From NCBI RefSeq assembly GCF_902806685.2, contig NC_048545.1:1575001-1639000 (forward strand): DNA of 64,000 nucleotides, read 5' to 3'. Source of the DNA: Maniola hyperantus (taxonomy: Eukaryota > Arthropoda > Insecta > Lepidoptera > Nymphalidae). The notes beneath the pieces are model-generated. The model searched no databases. It worked only from the letters and a program-made list of their open reading frames with translations, and had not been told where the DNA came from. Both the position numbers and the translations under genes were made by a program. This document shows, in pieces, positions 31,241-41,449 of the stretch; the first letter of the stretch is position 1; every line of letters starts with the position of its first letter.

Positions 31241-31504
31241 TTGCGTTTCGGATTAGTGAGTGATTGTCTCACTACATCTTGCGCGTCTCCGATCTGCGAG
31301 ACTGCTCAACACAGAGCGGACACAAGAGACCCGAAAAAGTTGTCGGATAGCAAACCAGAGGTACCTAGAGGCCGAGGAAAACCTAGAGGTTGAATCGACG
31401 GAGTGGAGACGGACATGAGGGTTTCGGGGCCCCGGCCCCGATGGCGAAGTTTACTTGAGCAAGCCGAGGCCCATCCAGGGCTGAATCCAGCTTTGTTGCT
31501 GATG
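31241..31504. other. GC-richer unassigned repeat
   Basis: It contains the palindromic GGGGCCCCGGCCCC near 31428 and GAGGCCCATCCAGGGCTG. It resembles retroelement tail sequence but I cannot assign it. Confidence 0.3.
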
Positions 31505-31560
31505 ATAGAATAGAATAGAATATATTTTATTCAAGTAAACTTTTACAGCGAACTTATCCC
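31505..31560 (-). repeat. LINE 3' tail (ATTCT)n
   Basis: Complement of the tail at 22561: (AGAAT)n, ATTTTATTCAAGTAAACTTT. Confidence 0.6.
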
Positions 31561-31626
31561 AGATTCATTATGTCATCGCTGGCAACACGCACTATTGGAA
31601 GACTTTGACCGAGTCTCTTTCTCGAT

Positions 31627-31961
31627 TTTTTTTTAAATTCAGATACAAGTTAGCCCTTGACTGGTATCTCACCTGGTGGTAAGTGACGATGCAGTCTAAG
31701 ATGGAAGCGGGCTTACCTGGAAGGGGTAATGCAGTTTTTAATAAACCCATGCCCCTTTGGTTTTTACACTGCATCGTACCGGAACGCTAAATCTCTTAGC
31801 GGCGCGGCTTTGCCGGTATTGTGGTAACTAGCCACGGGCGAAGCCTCCCACCAAACTAGACCAGAAATTTAGAAATTATAAAATTCGAAATCCCTGCCTG
31901 GAATCGAACCCGGGACCTCCCACTAATAAGACCACAGCTCTTGTGCCAGGGAGGTCGTCAA
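31627..31961 (-). mobile_element. SINE-2, full length
   Basis: Minus-strand head at the right end (B-box complement GGAATCGAACCC) and A-rich tail at the left. About 335 bp. Confidence 0.75.
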
Positions 31962-32144
31962 TTGGACTAGACTATTGTTTACAAGGGAACCCTAAAAAAG
32001 TTTAGGAAAATCTTGCTAATTCATATTGCGTCAATTCAGTGAATCAGAAGAAGTCCTAGAACTGCTACATTGTGTCTGGTTAACGCAAGTTTTTGTCCCC
32101 AAAGCTAATCGCATGGAAAACAACAGAAGTTCGTCTTTCATGTT

Positions 32145-32662
32145 TTTAGGGTTCCGTACCTCAAAACGAAAAACGGAACCCTTATAGGATCACTTTGTTG
32201 TCTGTCTGTCGGTCTGTCAAGAAACCTACAGGGCACTTCCCGTTGACCTAAAATCATGAAATTTGGCAGGTAGGTAGATCTTATAGCTAACATTTGGGGA
32301 AAAATCTGAAAACCGTGAATTTAGGGTTAGATCACACAAAAAAAATTAAATTGTGGTCATGAACTAATAATTAGTATTTTCAACTTTCGAAGTGAGTGAC
32401 TATATCAAAAAAAAAAAACCTGGGAAAAATCTGAAAACCGTGAATTTGTGGTGGACATGAACTAATAATTAGTATTTTTAATTTTTGAAGTAAGGTAACT
32501 ATATCAAGTGGGGTATCAATTATGAAAGGTCACTCTAAAACAGATTTTTATTTATTTTTATGCATCATAGTTTTTGAATTATCGTGCAAAATGTCGAAAA
32601 AATACGACTATAGTACGGAACCCTCATTGCGCGAGCCTGACTCGCACTTAGCCTGTTTTTTG
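32145..32662 (+). mobile_element. HNT-A with internal partial duplication
   Basis: Both termini present. The middle block GGGAAAAATCTGAAAACCGT through ACTATATCAA occurs twice (about 32297-32410 and 32422-32510), separated by a 12-A run. Confidence 0.7.
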
Positions 32663-32762
32663 TAAGGGTTTAAGCGACAACTGTACATATTAATATACTC
32701 TCATCATAAAAAAACTATGACGTCAAGCAAAACAATATATTTATTAACACTGACCTCTACTA

Positions 32763-33068
32763 AAGCTGTGATAGCCTAGTGGCTAGGACGTCCGCCTTCT
32801 AATCGGAGGTCGGGGGTTCGATCCCGAGCACGCACCTCTAACTTTTCGGAGTTATGTGCGTTTTAACTAATTAAATGTCACTTCCCTTAACGGTATAGGA
32901 AAACATTTTGAGGCAACCTGCATGCCTATAACAGTTCTGCATAATGTTCTCAAAGGTGTGTGAAGTCTGCCAATTCGTACTTGGCCAGCTTGGTGAACTA
33001 AGGCTTTTACCCTTCTCATACTGCGAGGGGACCCGTACTCAGTAGTGAGCCGATTATGATGATAATTA
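32763..33068 (+). mobile_element. SINE-1, full length
   Basis: GTGATAGCCTAGTGGCTAGG A-box, GGGGGTTCGATCCCG B-box, full body, GATGATAATTAT tail. Confidence 0.8.
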
Positions 33069-33210
33069 TATTCGCGGTGATAGATTAGGGGTTGAGTCAT
33101 AGTTAGAGGTCAATAAATACACTTCAAAGGTTGGACCACCAAGAAAGCTCAGAGGCTAGGTACGTCATGACCATGCGAATGCTTTCAAGTCCTGAAAATT
33201 AATGATGATG

Positions 33211-33325
33211 AAGACGTCCGCCTCCTATTCAGGAGGTCGGGAGTTCGATCACGGACACGCAGTACACTTGTCCTTCTCCATAGCGTTCTCAAAGATGTGT
33301 GAAGTCTGTCGATCCGCACTTCGCT
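33211..33325 (+). mobile_element. SINE-1, rearranged fragment
   Basis: GACGTCCGCCTCCTATTCAG, GAGTTCGATCACGG and GTGTGAAGTCTGTCGATCCG with an internal deletion. Confidence 0.5.
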
Positions 33326-33364
33326 TGCATGAGTCATTCATGGTCGATAAACAAACACACATAA

Positions 33365-33634
33365 ACCGACATAGCCCAACGAATTAGCCAGCTGAAGTGG
33401 CAGTGGGCAGGCCACGTCTGCCGCAGAACCGATGGCCGCTGGGGCAGGCGTGTTCTGGAGTGGAAACCGCGTATCAGCAAGCGCAGTGTGGGACGACCTC
33501 CAACCTGCTGGACTGACGACCTTAAGAAGATAGCGGGAAGTGGGTGGATGAGGAAGGCGGAGGATCGTGTGTTGTGGCGTGCTCATGGGAAGGCATATGT
33601 CCAGCAGTGGACGCAAACAGGCTGCTTGATTTGA
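33365..33634 (+). pseudogene. LINE L-b remnant: ORF2 C-terminus
   Basis: An open frame of 89 codons ends at the TGA at 33632-33634. It reads TDIAQRISQLKWQWAGHV, then RRTDGRWGRRVLEWKPR, GRPPTCWTDDLKKIAGSGW and ends AYVQQWTQTG. This is a well-known lepidopteran LINE polyprotein end. RT and endonuclease are absent and there is no start codon, so it is a 5'-truncated dead copy. The tail TTTGATTTTGATTTG follows. Confidence 0.75.
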
Positions 33635-33866
33635 TTTTGATTTGAAACACACTTCAAAGGTCGGACCACCAAGAAAGCTCAGAGCTTACGTCAATCTAAT
33701 CATGCGAAATCTGCTGAAAATTTGATGTATGACTGACTGACTTTATTGGCCACACAAATTACTCATCTGAACATCCGGCGACGCTCAGTCACTGTGGATT
33801 AAGCATTAAGCGTCTGCACTAGCCACTAGCTGAATAATAAAGGTTGAAATAACATTTATTAAAAAA

Positions 33867-34365
33867 CTAACGTATTCCCGCAACTTCGTCCGCGTGGACT
33901 ACACAAACTTCAAACCCCTATTTCACCCCCTTAGGGATTGAATTTTCAAAAATCCTTTCTTAGCGGATGCCTACGTCATAATTGTACCCGTAGTACAAGA
34001 TTTTACGTCTCACCAAACGAAACCAAATTCAAGAGTCGAAATACTTCCGCGTTACAGTAAAATGGACCTAAACAGCCTTGAATTGAAGTCAAATATTCAA
34101 TGCCACTGATTTTAATTTCGCAATGTTTCCGCTTGGAGCGCTGGCTGTAGAAGTGTAGACAAACTTGAGCTTTAAAACAAGGCACTTAAGATCCAGTTTA
34201 CTGTAACGCGGAAGTATTTCGACTCTCGAATTTGGTTTGGTTTGGTGAAACGTAAAATCTTGTACTACGGGAACTGCATGCCTCAGCCCAATCCGTCCAG
34301 TAGTTTGAGCTGTGCTTTTGATAGATCAGCTGTAGATCAGTCAGTCCTTTTCCTTTTATACATAA
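33867..34365 (-). mobile_element. HEL-B split by MITE M3; tandem member 1
   Basis: HEL-B sequence is interrupted at the GCCTACGTCATAAT block by M3 (33984-34274) and resumes at TGCATGCCTCAGCCC. Its 5' end abuts the next HEL-B. Confidence 0.7.
33984..34274. mobile_element. MITE M3, second copy, nested in HEL-B
   Basis: GTACCCGTAGTACAAG start and CTTGTACTACGGGAAC end; 291 bp, similar over its full length to 10499-10790. Confidence 0.8.
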
Positions 34366-34579
34366 CTAGCTTATGCTCGCGACTTCGTCCTCGTGGACTA
34401 CACAAATTTCATAACCCTATTTTACCAACCTATGGATTGAATTTTCAAAAATCCTTCCTTGCCTACGTCATAATACTATCTGCATGCCAAATTTCAGCCC
34501 GATCCGTCCAGTAGTTTGAGCTGTGCGTTGATAGATCAGCCAGTCTCAGTCAGTCATCTATTCTTTTTATATATTTAGA
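34366..34579 (-). mobile_element. HEL-B; tandem member 2
   Basis: CTAG at 34366, GA (TC start) at 34579, followed by T. Same orientation as member 1. Confidence 0.75.
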
Positions 34580-34983
34580 TAGATACCATTCTACATTCTT
34601 TAATCGTGTCGTGTACTATAGGTAGGTTTGAATTCATTCATTAAAATCCTTACAGTAGAGATATGGGCTAATAATCTAAGAAATTCTAGGACAAATTGTG
34701 TAAATCCGCCATTCGACGACGCGGACGTTCAGATTGCACAGTGTTTGTAAACTCCACATCCTTTCCAAGTACATAGGACATCGTTAATGGGGGTTTTACT
34801 TAACTTACGCCATATACTTGCCGAAGTAGGCACTAGATGTATGCTTCCATAGAAGCGGTACTTTAAGTTTACTTACAACTACGAAATTCTGAAAGAGGTT
34901 CCTCCTTACCGAATTTCGGCAACGGCAATCAATCTCAACAGAGACAATAATTAATTAATTAAGTAGGTAGGTAGGTATGTACA
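34580..34983. other. no recognised feature
   Basis: Nothing could be supported; (TAGG)n-like GTAGGTAGGTAGGTATG near 34960. Confidence 0.5.
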
Positions 34984-35436
34984 GTACGCGACAGAAAATA
35001 ATGTACATCGACCTTTAGAAGGAGATAGCGGATTTGTAGAGAATTGTCATCATCCCACCCTCATTTTTCTACAACCGCACCGCGCGCCACCGTAAGGAAT
35101 TTCACCCTCACCACCTGGGTGTCTGGTGCACTTCGACCGTCCGCTGTGCCAGATCCTTCTTTCAACGCACGTGCAAACTGTGGAACCAACTCCCATCGGC
35201 GGTGTTCCCACTAGATTACAACATGGGGTTATTCAAGCGGCGGACCAACAAATTCCTAAAAGGCCGGCAACGCGCCGATGCGTGTTCCTCTGGTGCTGCA
35301 ATTAATGTTCATGGGCGGCGGTAATCACTTAACATCAGGTAACCCGCCTGCTCGTTTGCTCGCTATCTCTATAAAAAAAAACCGACCGACAAAACATATA
35401 TGTAGATATGAGTGACAGAGACAACGCTCTACAAAG
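34984..35436. mobile_element. MITE M2 split by a LINE insertion
   Basis: Left part GTACGCGACAGAAAATAATG...TTGTAGAGAATTGTC and right part CCGACAAAACATA...GAGACAACGCTCTACAAAG belong to the M2 foldback. LINE L-e lies between them. Confidence 0.65.
35056..35390 (+). pseudogene. LINE L-e remnant: ORF2 C-terminus, 3' UTR and poly(A)
   Basis: An open frame without a start codon runs from 35056 to the TAA at 35322-35324. It reads HPHHLGVWCTSTVRCARSFF, CKLWNQLPSAVFPLDYNMGL and FKRRTNKFLKGRQR. The LWNxLPxxVFP...FK motif is the conserved C-terminal end of many insect LINE polyproteins. The 3' UTR (ATCAGGTAACCCGCCTGC) and an A run complete the insertion. No RT core. Confidence 0.7.
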
Positions 35437-35499
35437 AAAATACGACTGTAGTACGGAACCCTCGGTGCGCGAGTCTGACTCTTACTTGGCCGGGTTTTT
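35437..35499 (+). mobile_element. HNT-A hairpin-end fragment
   Basis: TAGTACGGAACCCTCGGTGC, GCGAGTCTGACTC and CCGGGTTTTT are the last 60 bp of HNT-A. Confidence 0.6.
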
Positions 35500-35662
35500 C
35501 AGGTTGTGTCACACATAACACATATTATTCCAGCGCTTCTTCTGCTGTCTTTAATGAATAAGTGGAGGAGGCGTAGGTATAACATAATATATGCTGTGTG
35601 GCATCATTTAAGAAATAAAGGTTTTTTCTTTCTTTATTTCTTCTTCATTAGGTCAGCCCCCC

Positions 35663-35823
35663 GCTTGTGTAAGAATAAACATTTCATCGATATCACAATC
35701 GTCAAAAAATTCTGCCCTTTGATTAGTTGATTCGCTGTTTAATTTTTTTCACAGCCAATCAAAGGGCAGAATTTCTTGACCATTGCGATAGCCATTAAAT
35801 GGTTAGTTATTCTTACACAATTG
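35663..35823. mobile_element. MITE M6, foldback
   Basis: TTGTGTAAGAATAA / TTATTCTTACACAA ends and an inner pair AAATTCTGCCCTTTGATT / AATCAAAGGGCAGAATTT. Confidence 0.7.
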
Positions 35824-36071
35824 GGTATTTGACTACATCAAAAATAAATTATTTCTCAGTAATTATTAAATAGAGGGTCTTCCAAAATACGTAAAATCCA
35901 CGTCCTTTGTTGGTTTTAAGTGTAACAACCATTTTAAATTATCGATTAAACTAAAAAAAGCACGTCAAATGATTGTGACGTCACACACCGGTATTTTATA
36001 GAATCTCGCATACTACGCGCGCATTTTGACGTTTGATAAAAAGTTACTGATTTGACTAGTTGTCAAATACC
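35824..36071. mobile_element. MITE M7
   Basis: GGGTATTTGACTAC at the left and GTTGTCAAATACC at the right form inverted ends around 220 bp of AT-rich DNA with a GATTGTGACGTCAC block. Confidence 0.5.
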
Positions 36072-36456
36072 GTACGGGGGGACAGAATTAGTTTTCCGAA
36101 GCCGTCAAATCTTGGATCCACTAAGGCTACTTCAGATCGGGAATTCTCGGATTCGGATCGGATGCAGTGCGTAAAGACCCTACTAAACCTATCTTCGGAA
36201 CTTGTCAGTGTGTTTGGTACTCTGTGGTACCGCCTAACAACCGGCGTCTTTCGTAACCAGTTGCAACAGTAGGCCGCCTCGTGTTTGTAAACCTAATATA
36301 ATAATCATAACGCCAGTTTTATCGCGTAACCGGCGGATTTTGATGAAATAACTTAAATATTAAGTAATGGTGTGGCTTGCTGCGACGTGGATAGTGGATA
36401 TTGAAAGTGATATAATACTTAATTATTACTTATTAGGTATATACCATGTTACATTG
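36072..36456. other. unrecognised stretch with a 70-codon open frame
   Basis: A frame open to the TAG at 36270-36272 reads FPKPSNLGSTKATSDREFSD and LLNLSSELVSVFGTLWYRL. I do not recognise it. Its only upstream initiator is a non-AUG codon inside M7. It could be a host exon piece but there is no splice-site support. Confidence 0.3.
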
Positions 36457-36629
36457 GCGATTGTCTAAAACCTGCATCAATCATTATTACAATCTCAATT
36501 GTTCTGATTGGCTGAATTTGTGCCATTCTTGTTGCAACAATGCATTGTAGCCAATTGTGAGCGAGCATTAACCAATCAGAGATGATTGCGATCGTGACAT
36601 TGTAGCTGTCAAACAACCGCGGTAGGGCC
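36457..36629 (+). mobile_element. MITE M8
   Basis: GGCGATTGTCTAAAACCTGC to AACCGCGGTAGGGCC, about 173 bp. The same unit occurs twice in inverted orientation at 50537-50888. The internal block AATCATTATTACAATCTCAA is well conserved between copies. Confidence 0.65.
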
Positions 36630-36631
36630 AC

Positions 36632-37075
36632 TGGACCAGGCTGGCGAGAGATAGGGACAGATGGAAATGGATGGAGGAGGCATATGCTCAAAAATGGGTA
36701 TTCCAATGACATAGCGAAGTTCGTGAATGACATTAAACTTATATAATCTAATTGGCTGACTAAAAATAATAATTGACTTTTATATTATATACCTACCTAA
36801 TTTAACTTAATATTCTAATTTGTTTTGACATAAGTCCTTACAAAATCACAATATTATTATAAATCTAAGACTATGTATTTTCATTTTTATTTTATTTCTT
36901 ATTCATTTTTATTAACTGAATTTTGTAATAATGTGTTAAATATTAGTTAATCTTAATATGTAAGTACTTCTAATAGTCATAGTAGTAACTCAACTGCAAT
37001 TCTTGTGACAAATTGTATAAAAACCACATTATGATTGAATTGGAATAAAGGCTTTATTTATTTATTTTATTTTAT
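36632..37075 (+). pseudogene. LINE L-f-type remnant: C-terminus and 3' UTR
   Basis: The frame 36632-36709 reads WTRLARDRDRWKWMEEAYAQ then KWVFQ and a TGA. It is similar in layout to 631-771. A 360 bp AT-rich 3' UTR ends GAATTGGAATAAAGGC and (TTTA)n. Confidence 0.6.
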
Positions 37076-37278
37076 ATATACCAGGTACTTACCTACTTTA
37101 TTTTTAACTATTTTTGTGTAAACTATAGTTATATTTGAATTGTAACAAATAATAATGCTTGTACCTACCTACTGAACTACATCGATGACTGAACTAAGTA
37201 TGTACCTATATGAATTATTGTATTATTATACAATAATAATATTGTATTATTGTATAGTTTTTGTTGGTAATTCTATAG

Positions 37279-37417
37279 GTTTTTATAATAAGCTTCCAGA
37301 AGCCATGTTGGAGATTTCTCTCAACAAGTTCAAAGTTTTCATAAAACGTTTAAACTTATTGAAAAATCCTATCACAATGTAAAAGATTATTTAAATGATA
37401 AGAAGGCTTGGGAATGA
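37279..37417 (+). pseudogene. LINE L-a remnant: ORF2 C-terminus with frameshift
   Basis: It reads GFYNKLPEAMLEISLNKFKV in one frame, then KDYLNDKKAWE and TGA (37415) in another. One frameshift lies near 37375-37383. The YNKLPxxxxxxxxNKFK end is common to insect LINE polyproteins. Confidence 0.6.
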
Positions 37418-37690
37418 GTTGCTTAACAGCTTTATGACAGTTCTAATAAGTTGTGTTTTTGATAAGTGGTGATAATAAAAAAAAATACCCGGCTGAGTTT
37501 GTTGTGGGCTCTTCTCAGACCTGGGCGCGTTCGGAACCCTTGTAGCCTTAGTTTTAAGTTTGCGTAAAAATTATCACCACTATATCTTACAAATCCAACA
37601 AATGTCAATCAAAAAGTGTAATTTATTACCTATTTTGAATAAATTATTTGATTTGATTTGTATGTATTGAATTAACGATTGGTAATATAG
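37418..37690 (+). repeat. LINE L-a 3' UTR and (TTTGAT)n tail
   Basis: It contains CCGGCTGAGTTTGTTGTGGG, CAGACCTGGGCGCG, TTATCACCACTATATCTTAC and a TTTGAT tail. It is the reference for the tails at 1, 21547 and 52239. Confidence 0.7.
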
Positions 37691-37723
37691 GCTTTTAGTA
37701 TTTATTTATTTTCATTATAATAA

Positions 37724-38017
37724 GGGTACCGATTCTGAGCACAACCTAATTTTAGAGTAGGTATTCGCGTCCTCTTCTTACCAATGTAATATGAAAAGGA
37801 CAGGCGCAGTTTGACAGTTTTAAATTTTATTTTTAGATGTTAAAACCCGTGATTTTAGCGCACAGTCGCGAGCCTAATGTTTAAATTTGTAGCGTGCACT
37901 AAAATTTAGAGTCTTTAAATGTGAAGTTCATGTTCTGTTCCTTTTTAGCATTGTTAAAAAGAAAAGGATGCAGATACTCTAAATTTAGTTCAGAGAAAGA
38001 CACAGGAATCGGTGCCT
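37724..38017. mobile_element. MITE M9
   Basis: The left GGGTACCGATTCTGAGCACA and the complement of the right TCTGAACTAAATTTAGAGTA region align over about 50 bp (TAATTTTAGAGTA / TACTCTAAATTTA). 294 bp, non-coding. Confidence 0.6.
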
Positions 38018-38275
38018 ATGAACATCTACTTTACTTGTTTAACTTCACTGTTTAGGGCAACGGCGAAATAAACAATTCGCAAAATCAGTTAGAAACACTT
38101 AAATCACTTAAAACTCCTAAATACGGGTGTTATGCTTTAGTAAACTTGCTGACAATGAACACGATACATATCACGTTTATAATACTTACTTATCGTGAGG
38201 AATTTAGGTTGCGTTTTAATATTAACTATTATTTAGCTCCTAATTTTGGTACAATAAATAACACAACAACTACAA

Positions 38276-38312
38276 ACGTGAGTAAGCCGGGACAGATAGT
38301 ATTTATAATAAA
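38276..38312 (+). repeat. retroelement 3'-end fragment
   Basis: GTGAGTAAGCCGGGACAGAT and AGTATTTATAAT are identical to the outer end of the palindrome at 21619-22008. Confidence 0.6.
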
Positions 38313-38317
38313 TAACA

Positions 38318-38529
38318 CGTTGATTTTGAGCGCAACTTCGTCCGCTTGGACTACACTAATTTCAAACCCCTATTTTACCGCCTTAGGGATTGAATTTTCA
38401 AAAATCCTTGCTTAGCGGGTGCATACGTCATAATAGCTATCTGCATCCGTCTAGTAGTTTGAGCTGTGCGTTGATAGATCAGTCAGTCAGTCAATCACCT
38501 TTTCCTTTTATATATATTATATATATAGA
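38318..38529 (-). mobile_element. HEL-B, 3'-truncated
   Basis: The minus-strand body and TC start (GA at 38528-38529) are present. The CTAG end is replaced by GTTGATTTTGAGC. Confidence 0.65.
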
Positions 38530-39112
38530 GGCACCGGGTACAAAGCCTTTTTCATTTCCCGCATGAACTATTATCAAACGTTGACCTTTTGAATTTGTCG
38601 CCGCAATTTTTTTGTGCAATCACAACAACCGCTAAATAAATGTACTTGACATTGTGAACGTTAAATTTGCACGACCTTAAACTCCACAGACTAATCTAGG
38701 CAGGCCGATCTAAAAATTCCTACTACAATAATATTAGTTATCGGAAGTATTCATAAATCAATGTCAATAGCGGGGATATATGTAATTTTTTCGAAGTAAA
38801 CATCCTCAAAGCCTATTTTATTAGGTATGTACGAAACCGTACGAAATGGCCTCTCATGCGCCATTTTAAATCTATGGGTCAACTGTCATGTCAAACCGTA
38901 CGGTTCACCTTTAAAATTGTACTTTTGACATGAAATTTGACACAAACAGTTAAAATGGCACGTTAGTAGTCATTTTTTACGCATTATACCGGCAATGTAT
39001 TTATATAGGTCAGTTATTAAGTTAACTTATATGTTACGAAACGAGTAGGTAAACAAACCTAGGTTTACCCAAGTTAAGCATAGTGCCGAAGACATTTTCG
39101 CTCGAATATTCT
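38530..39112. other. mostly unrecognised; MITE-like inverted pairs at 38845-38982
   Basis: GCGCCATTTTAAATC and CAGTTAAAATGGCAC, with CATGTCAAACCGTACGG between them, suggest a decayed foldback element. The rest shows nothing supportable. Confidence 0.35.
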
Positions 39113-39345
39113 TTTTTAGGGTTCCGTACCCAAAGGGTGAAACGGGACCCTATTACTAAGACTCCGCTGTCTGTCCGTCTATCACTAGGGTGTAAAATTT
39201 CAACTGTCTAACGATCACGGTTTATGAGATCATAAACCGTGATAGTTAGACAGTTGAAATTTTAACAAATACTAAAAAACAGAATAAAATAAATATTTGA
39301 GGGGGCCCCATACAGCAAACGTATGCTCGTGCTTGCTCGTTATTG
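39113..39345 (+). mobile_element. HNT-A-related variant (A4)
   Basis: TTTTTTAGGGTTCCGTACCC start, GGGTGAAACGGGACCC hairpin partner and (TCTG) microsatellite as in HNT-A, with a different core. A palindromic duplication (39194-39263) lies inside. Confidence 0.5.
39194..39263. repeat. 34-bp-arm palindrome in the HNT-A4 copy
   Basis: Arms 39194-39227 and 39230-39263 match except at one position. The spacer is GA. Confidence 0.95.
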
Positions 39346-39424
39346 ATTTATTTTTATTTTTTATTTTATTATATATATATCTTTTATTTTATTATATATA
39401 TTTTATTTTATTATATATTATATA

Positions 39425-39571
39425 CAGTGGCGTGCAGGTCATAGAGGCATAAATGCACTGCTTACCCTAGTTGTAATGGCTCAACGCATATTTTTCATTA
39501 TGACCTGCCAGTAAATAGGTTCCTACCTAACTAATGCTTACCCTGGCTTCAAACACTGTGCACGCCACTGA
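39425..39571 (+). mobile_element. hAT MITE M10, copy 1
   Basis: 147 bp. CAGTGGCGTGCA / TGCACGCCACTG inverted ends and an exact 8-bp target duplication ATTATATA (39417-39424, 39572-39579). Ends and TSD length fit the hAT superfamily. Low-complexity AT repeats surround it (39345-39424, 39572-39600). Confidence 0.85.
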
Positions 39572-39643
39572 TTATATATATATTATATATATATATATAA
39601 CGGCAACAGGTAGACAAAAATTCAGTCTTCCAGCAAAATTTTA

Positions 39644-39690
39644 TCTAAGTAATATATAAAGGAAATACTGACTGACTGAATGAGCCAGCC
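39644..39690 (+). mobile_element. HEL-B 5'-end fragment
   Basis: TCTAAGTAATATATAAAGGA and short (GACT)n only. Confidence 0.45.
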
Positions 39691-40527
39691 CTTCTATCAC
39701 CAGATGAGGCTATTAATCGCAGTGAAATGTCTCGTAAAAAATTTATAAATAAAATATGAAGAAATGCAGTCAATATTCTTGGCACCATTCCACGCGGGCA
39801 TGATTTGTTTAGTAATTAGATAACGCTAGTTTTAAGTTTTATTGTATTATTTTCATAAAAAAATTTAAAAAAACATAAATGTCAAGTAGAATCAGGTTCT
39901 ATCTTCTAAAGACTAGAAGTTTCGATCAATTACCATCCTTCCTCAATACCCAACATCGGAAGTGATGGATTAAATTATATACTTATAATAATTTCGACTT
40001 TCTTCCTGTATATTATGTTCCTACATAAGGGCTGCCGTAATTATTATAATGACAACCACATAAGTAACGTCAGCATCGTAGACTGACTAAAAAAGCTAGA
40101 CTAAAGTACTGTGTAACCGCGTGTCAGATAGCACGACGTAACGATGAATAACACGACAATTACCATTGTTTAGTAGTCAATATTTGTATTAAACGTTTTG
40201 TATGTGAAAACAAGTAAATAACTAATGAGAAATATAATGACGCCACGAATTCTCAAAGTATGTTTTGCAACTAAAGTTGTATTCCTTGAAAAAAATCGGT
40301 TAACGATAACGGACGAAAAATAGGTTAGCTGCGTCTCTGTTTATCACATTAGTAACTTTATCTGTGCCCTCTTTTTAGTGTGAATGAGAAAGCAAACGTT
40401 CCTTTGTCTAGATTTTTTACTCCGTCTACGGTCGGCATCCTCAAGGTGACATTATTAACTTATGATAAATTCTAATGACATGACATGCTTCCTTACATCG
40501 TCTAACTGGACTTTACCATCATCATTA
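39691..40527. other. 840 bp with no recognised feature
   Basis: AT-rich; no gene, repeat or structure that could be supported. Confidence 0.5.
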
Positions 40528-41196
40528 CCTTTTTTTTATTCAGATACAAGTTAGCCCTTGACTGCAATCTCACCTGCAGGGTTAGCATGGGCGGGGATAT
40601 AATTTTCTCCCCGGGGGAAAGGATAAAATCTTTATCCCCTCCGACAGCTTTATCCACTCTCCGAGCATGGGCTCACGGGTGGATATAATTATCCACAGTG
40701 AATAAAACGGGGGACTTTTCGGTTTTTGGATCTTTTCCTTTACCTTTATTGGGTTAATGGTAATTGGTATTTGGGACCTATGTTGGGTTTATGTTGGGGT
40801 TCCCAACCATATTCCAAACATAACCCAAACACAACCCAAACATAACACAAACACAACCCAAACATAACCCAAACACAACCCAAACATAACCTAAACCCAA
40901 CAGGTACCGCGAGACATGTTTTGATTTTTTAAGTTCTATGAGAATAAACTTAAACCCACGTCTAATGTCGAGGATAAAATTGTCCCCGAATTAGGGATAA
41001 ACTTCTCCTCTCCCCTGTTGCCGTGCTTTGAGAGGTGGACAAGTAAATTTTATCCCTCGTCAGTGGATATAATTGGGGGATAAAATTTTTGTCTCCTGCC
41101 CATGCTAGGGGGGCAGGTGGTAATTTGTGAATAATGATACCTACAATCTAAGATGGATACGGGCTAACCTGGAATGGGTGTGGCAGATTTATTGAC
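40528..41196 (-). mobile_element. SINE-2 split by M15
   Basis: The tail (AGATACAAGTTAGCCCTTGA) lies at 40528-40580 and the body resumes at 41113 (CAGGTGGTAATTTGTGAATA). The head is missing. Confidence 0.6.
40581..41112. mobile_element. MITE M15 with minisatellite core
   Basis: TTAGCATGGGCGGGG at the left and CCTGCCCATGCTA at the right. GCAGG flanks both sides (40576-40580, 41113-41117), which may be a 5-bp target duplication. Short inverted pairs recur inside (ATAAAATTTT, TATCC). An 11-12-bp minisatellite (AACCCAAACAT/C) lies at about 40818-40895. 532 bp, non-coding. Confidence 0.6.
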
Positions 41197-41242
41197 ATCT
41201 AAATTGCGTCGATTTCGTGACTCGACGTAATTCAGATGTCAA
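41192..41242. repeat. 21-bp-arm inverted repeat
   Basis: TTGACATCTAAATTGCGTCG and its partner TCGACGTAATTCAGATGTCA differ at two positions, with a 9-nt spacer. Possibly a small foldback element. Confidence 0.7.
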
Positions 41243-41449
41243 GATGACTCACAGATGATCATCAAAACCATCAAAACCTGGTAAGTCCTTCTTAAAGTTA
41301 GCAAAAGACTCACGTTTCAGATGAAGACACGTATCATGATGGTTATTTACTATCAATGTTGGAAATTTCAGATGTGTCACAAAAGAGAGTAAATATTGCC
41401 AAGTAATGCATGTTCAAATACATAATATAACAAATCACGACGTGATTCA

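Noticed and set aside
33338..33652. 104-codon minus-strand frame
   Set aside because: Antisense shadow of the LINE L-b C-terminal coding remnant.
39345..39424. promoter-like TATA stretch
   Set aside because: Low-complexity AT repeat around a hAT MITE with no downstream gene.
40818..40895. telomeric repeat
   Set aside because: The AACCCAAACAT/C unit is not the insect TTAGG repeat and sits inside a MITE.
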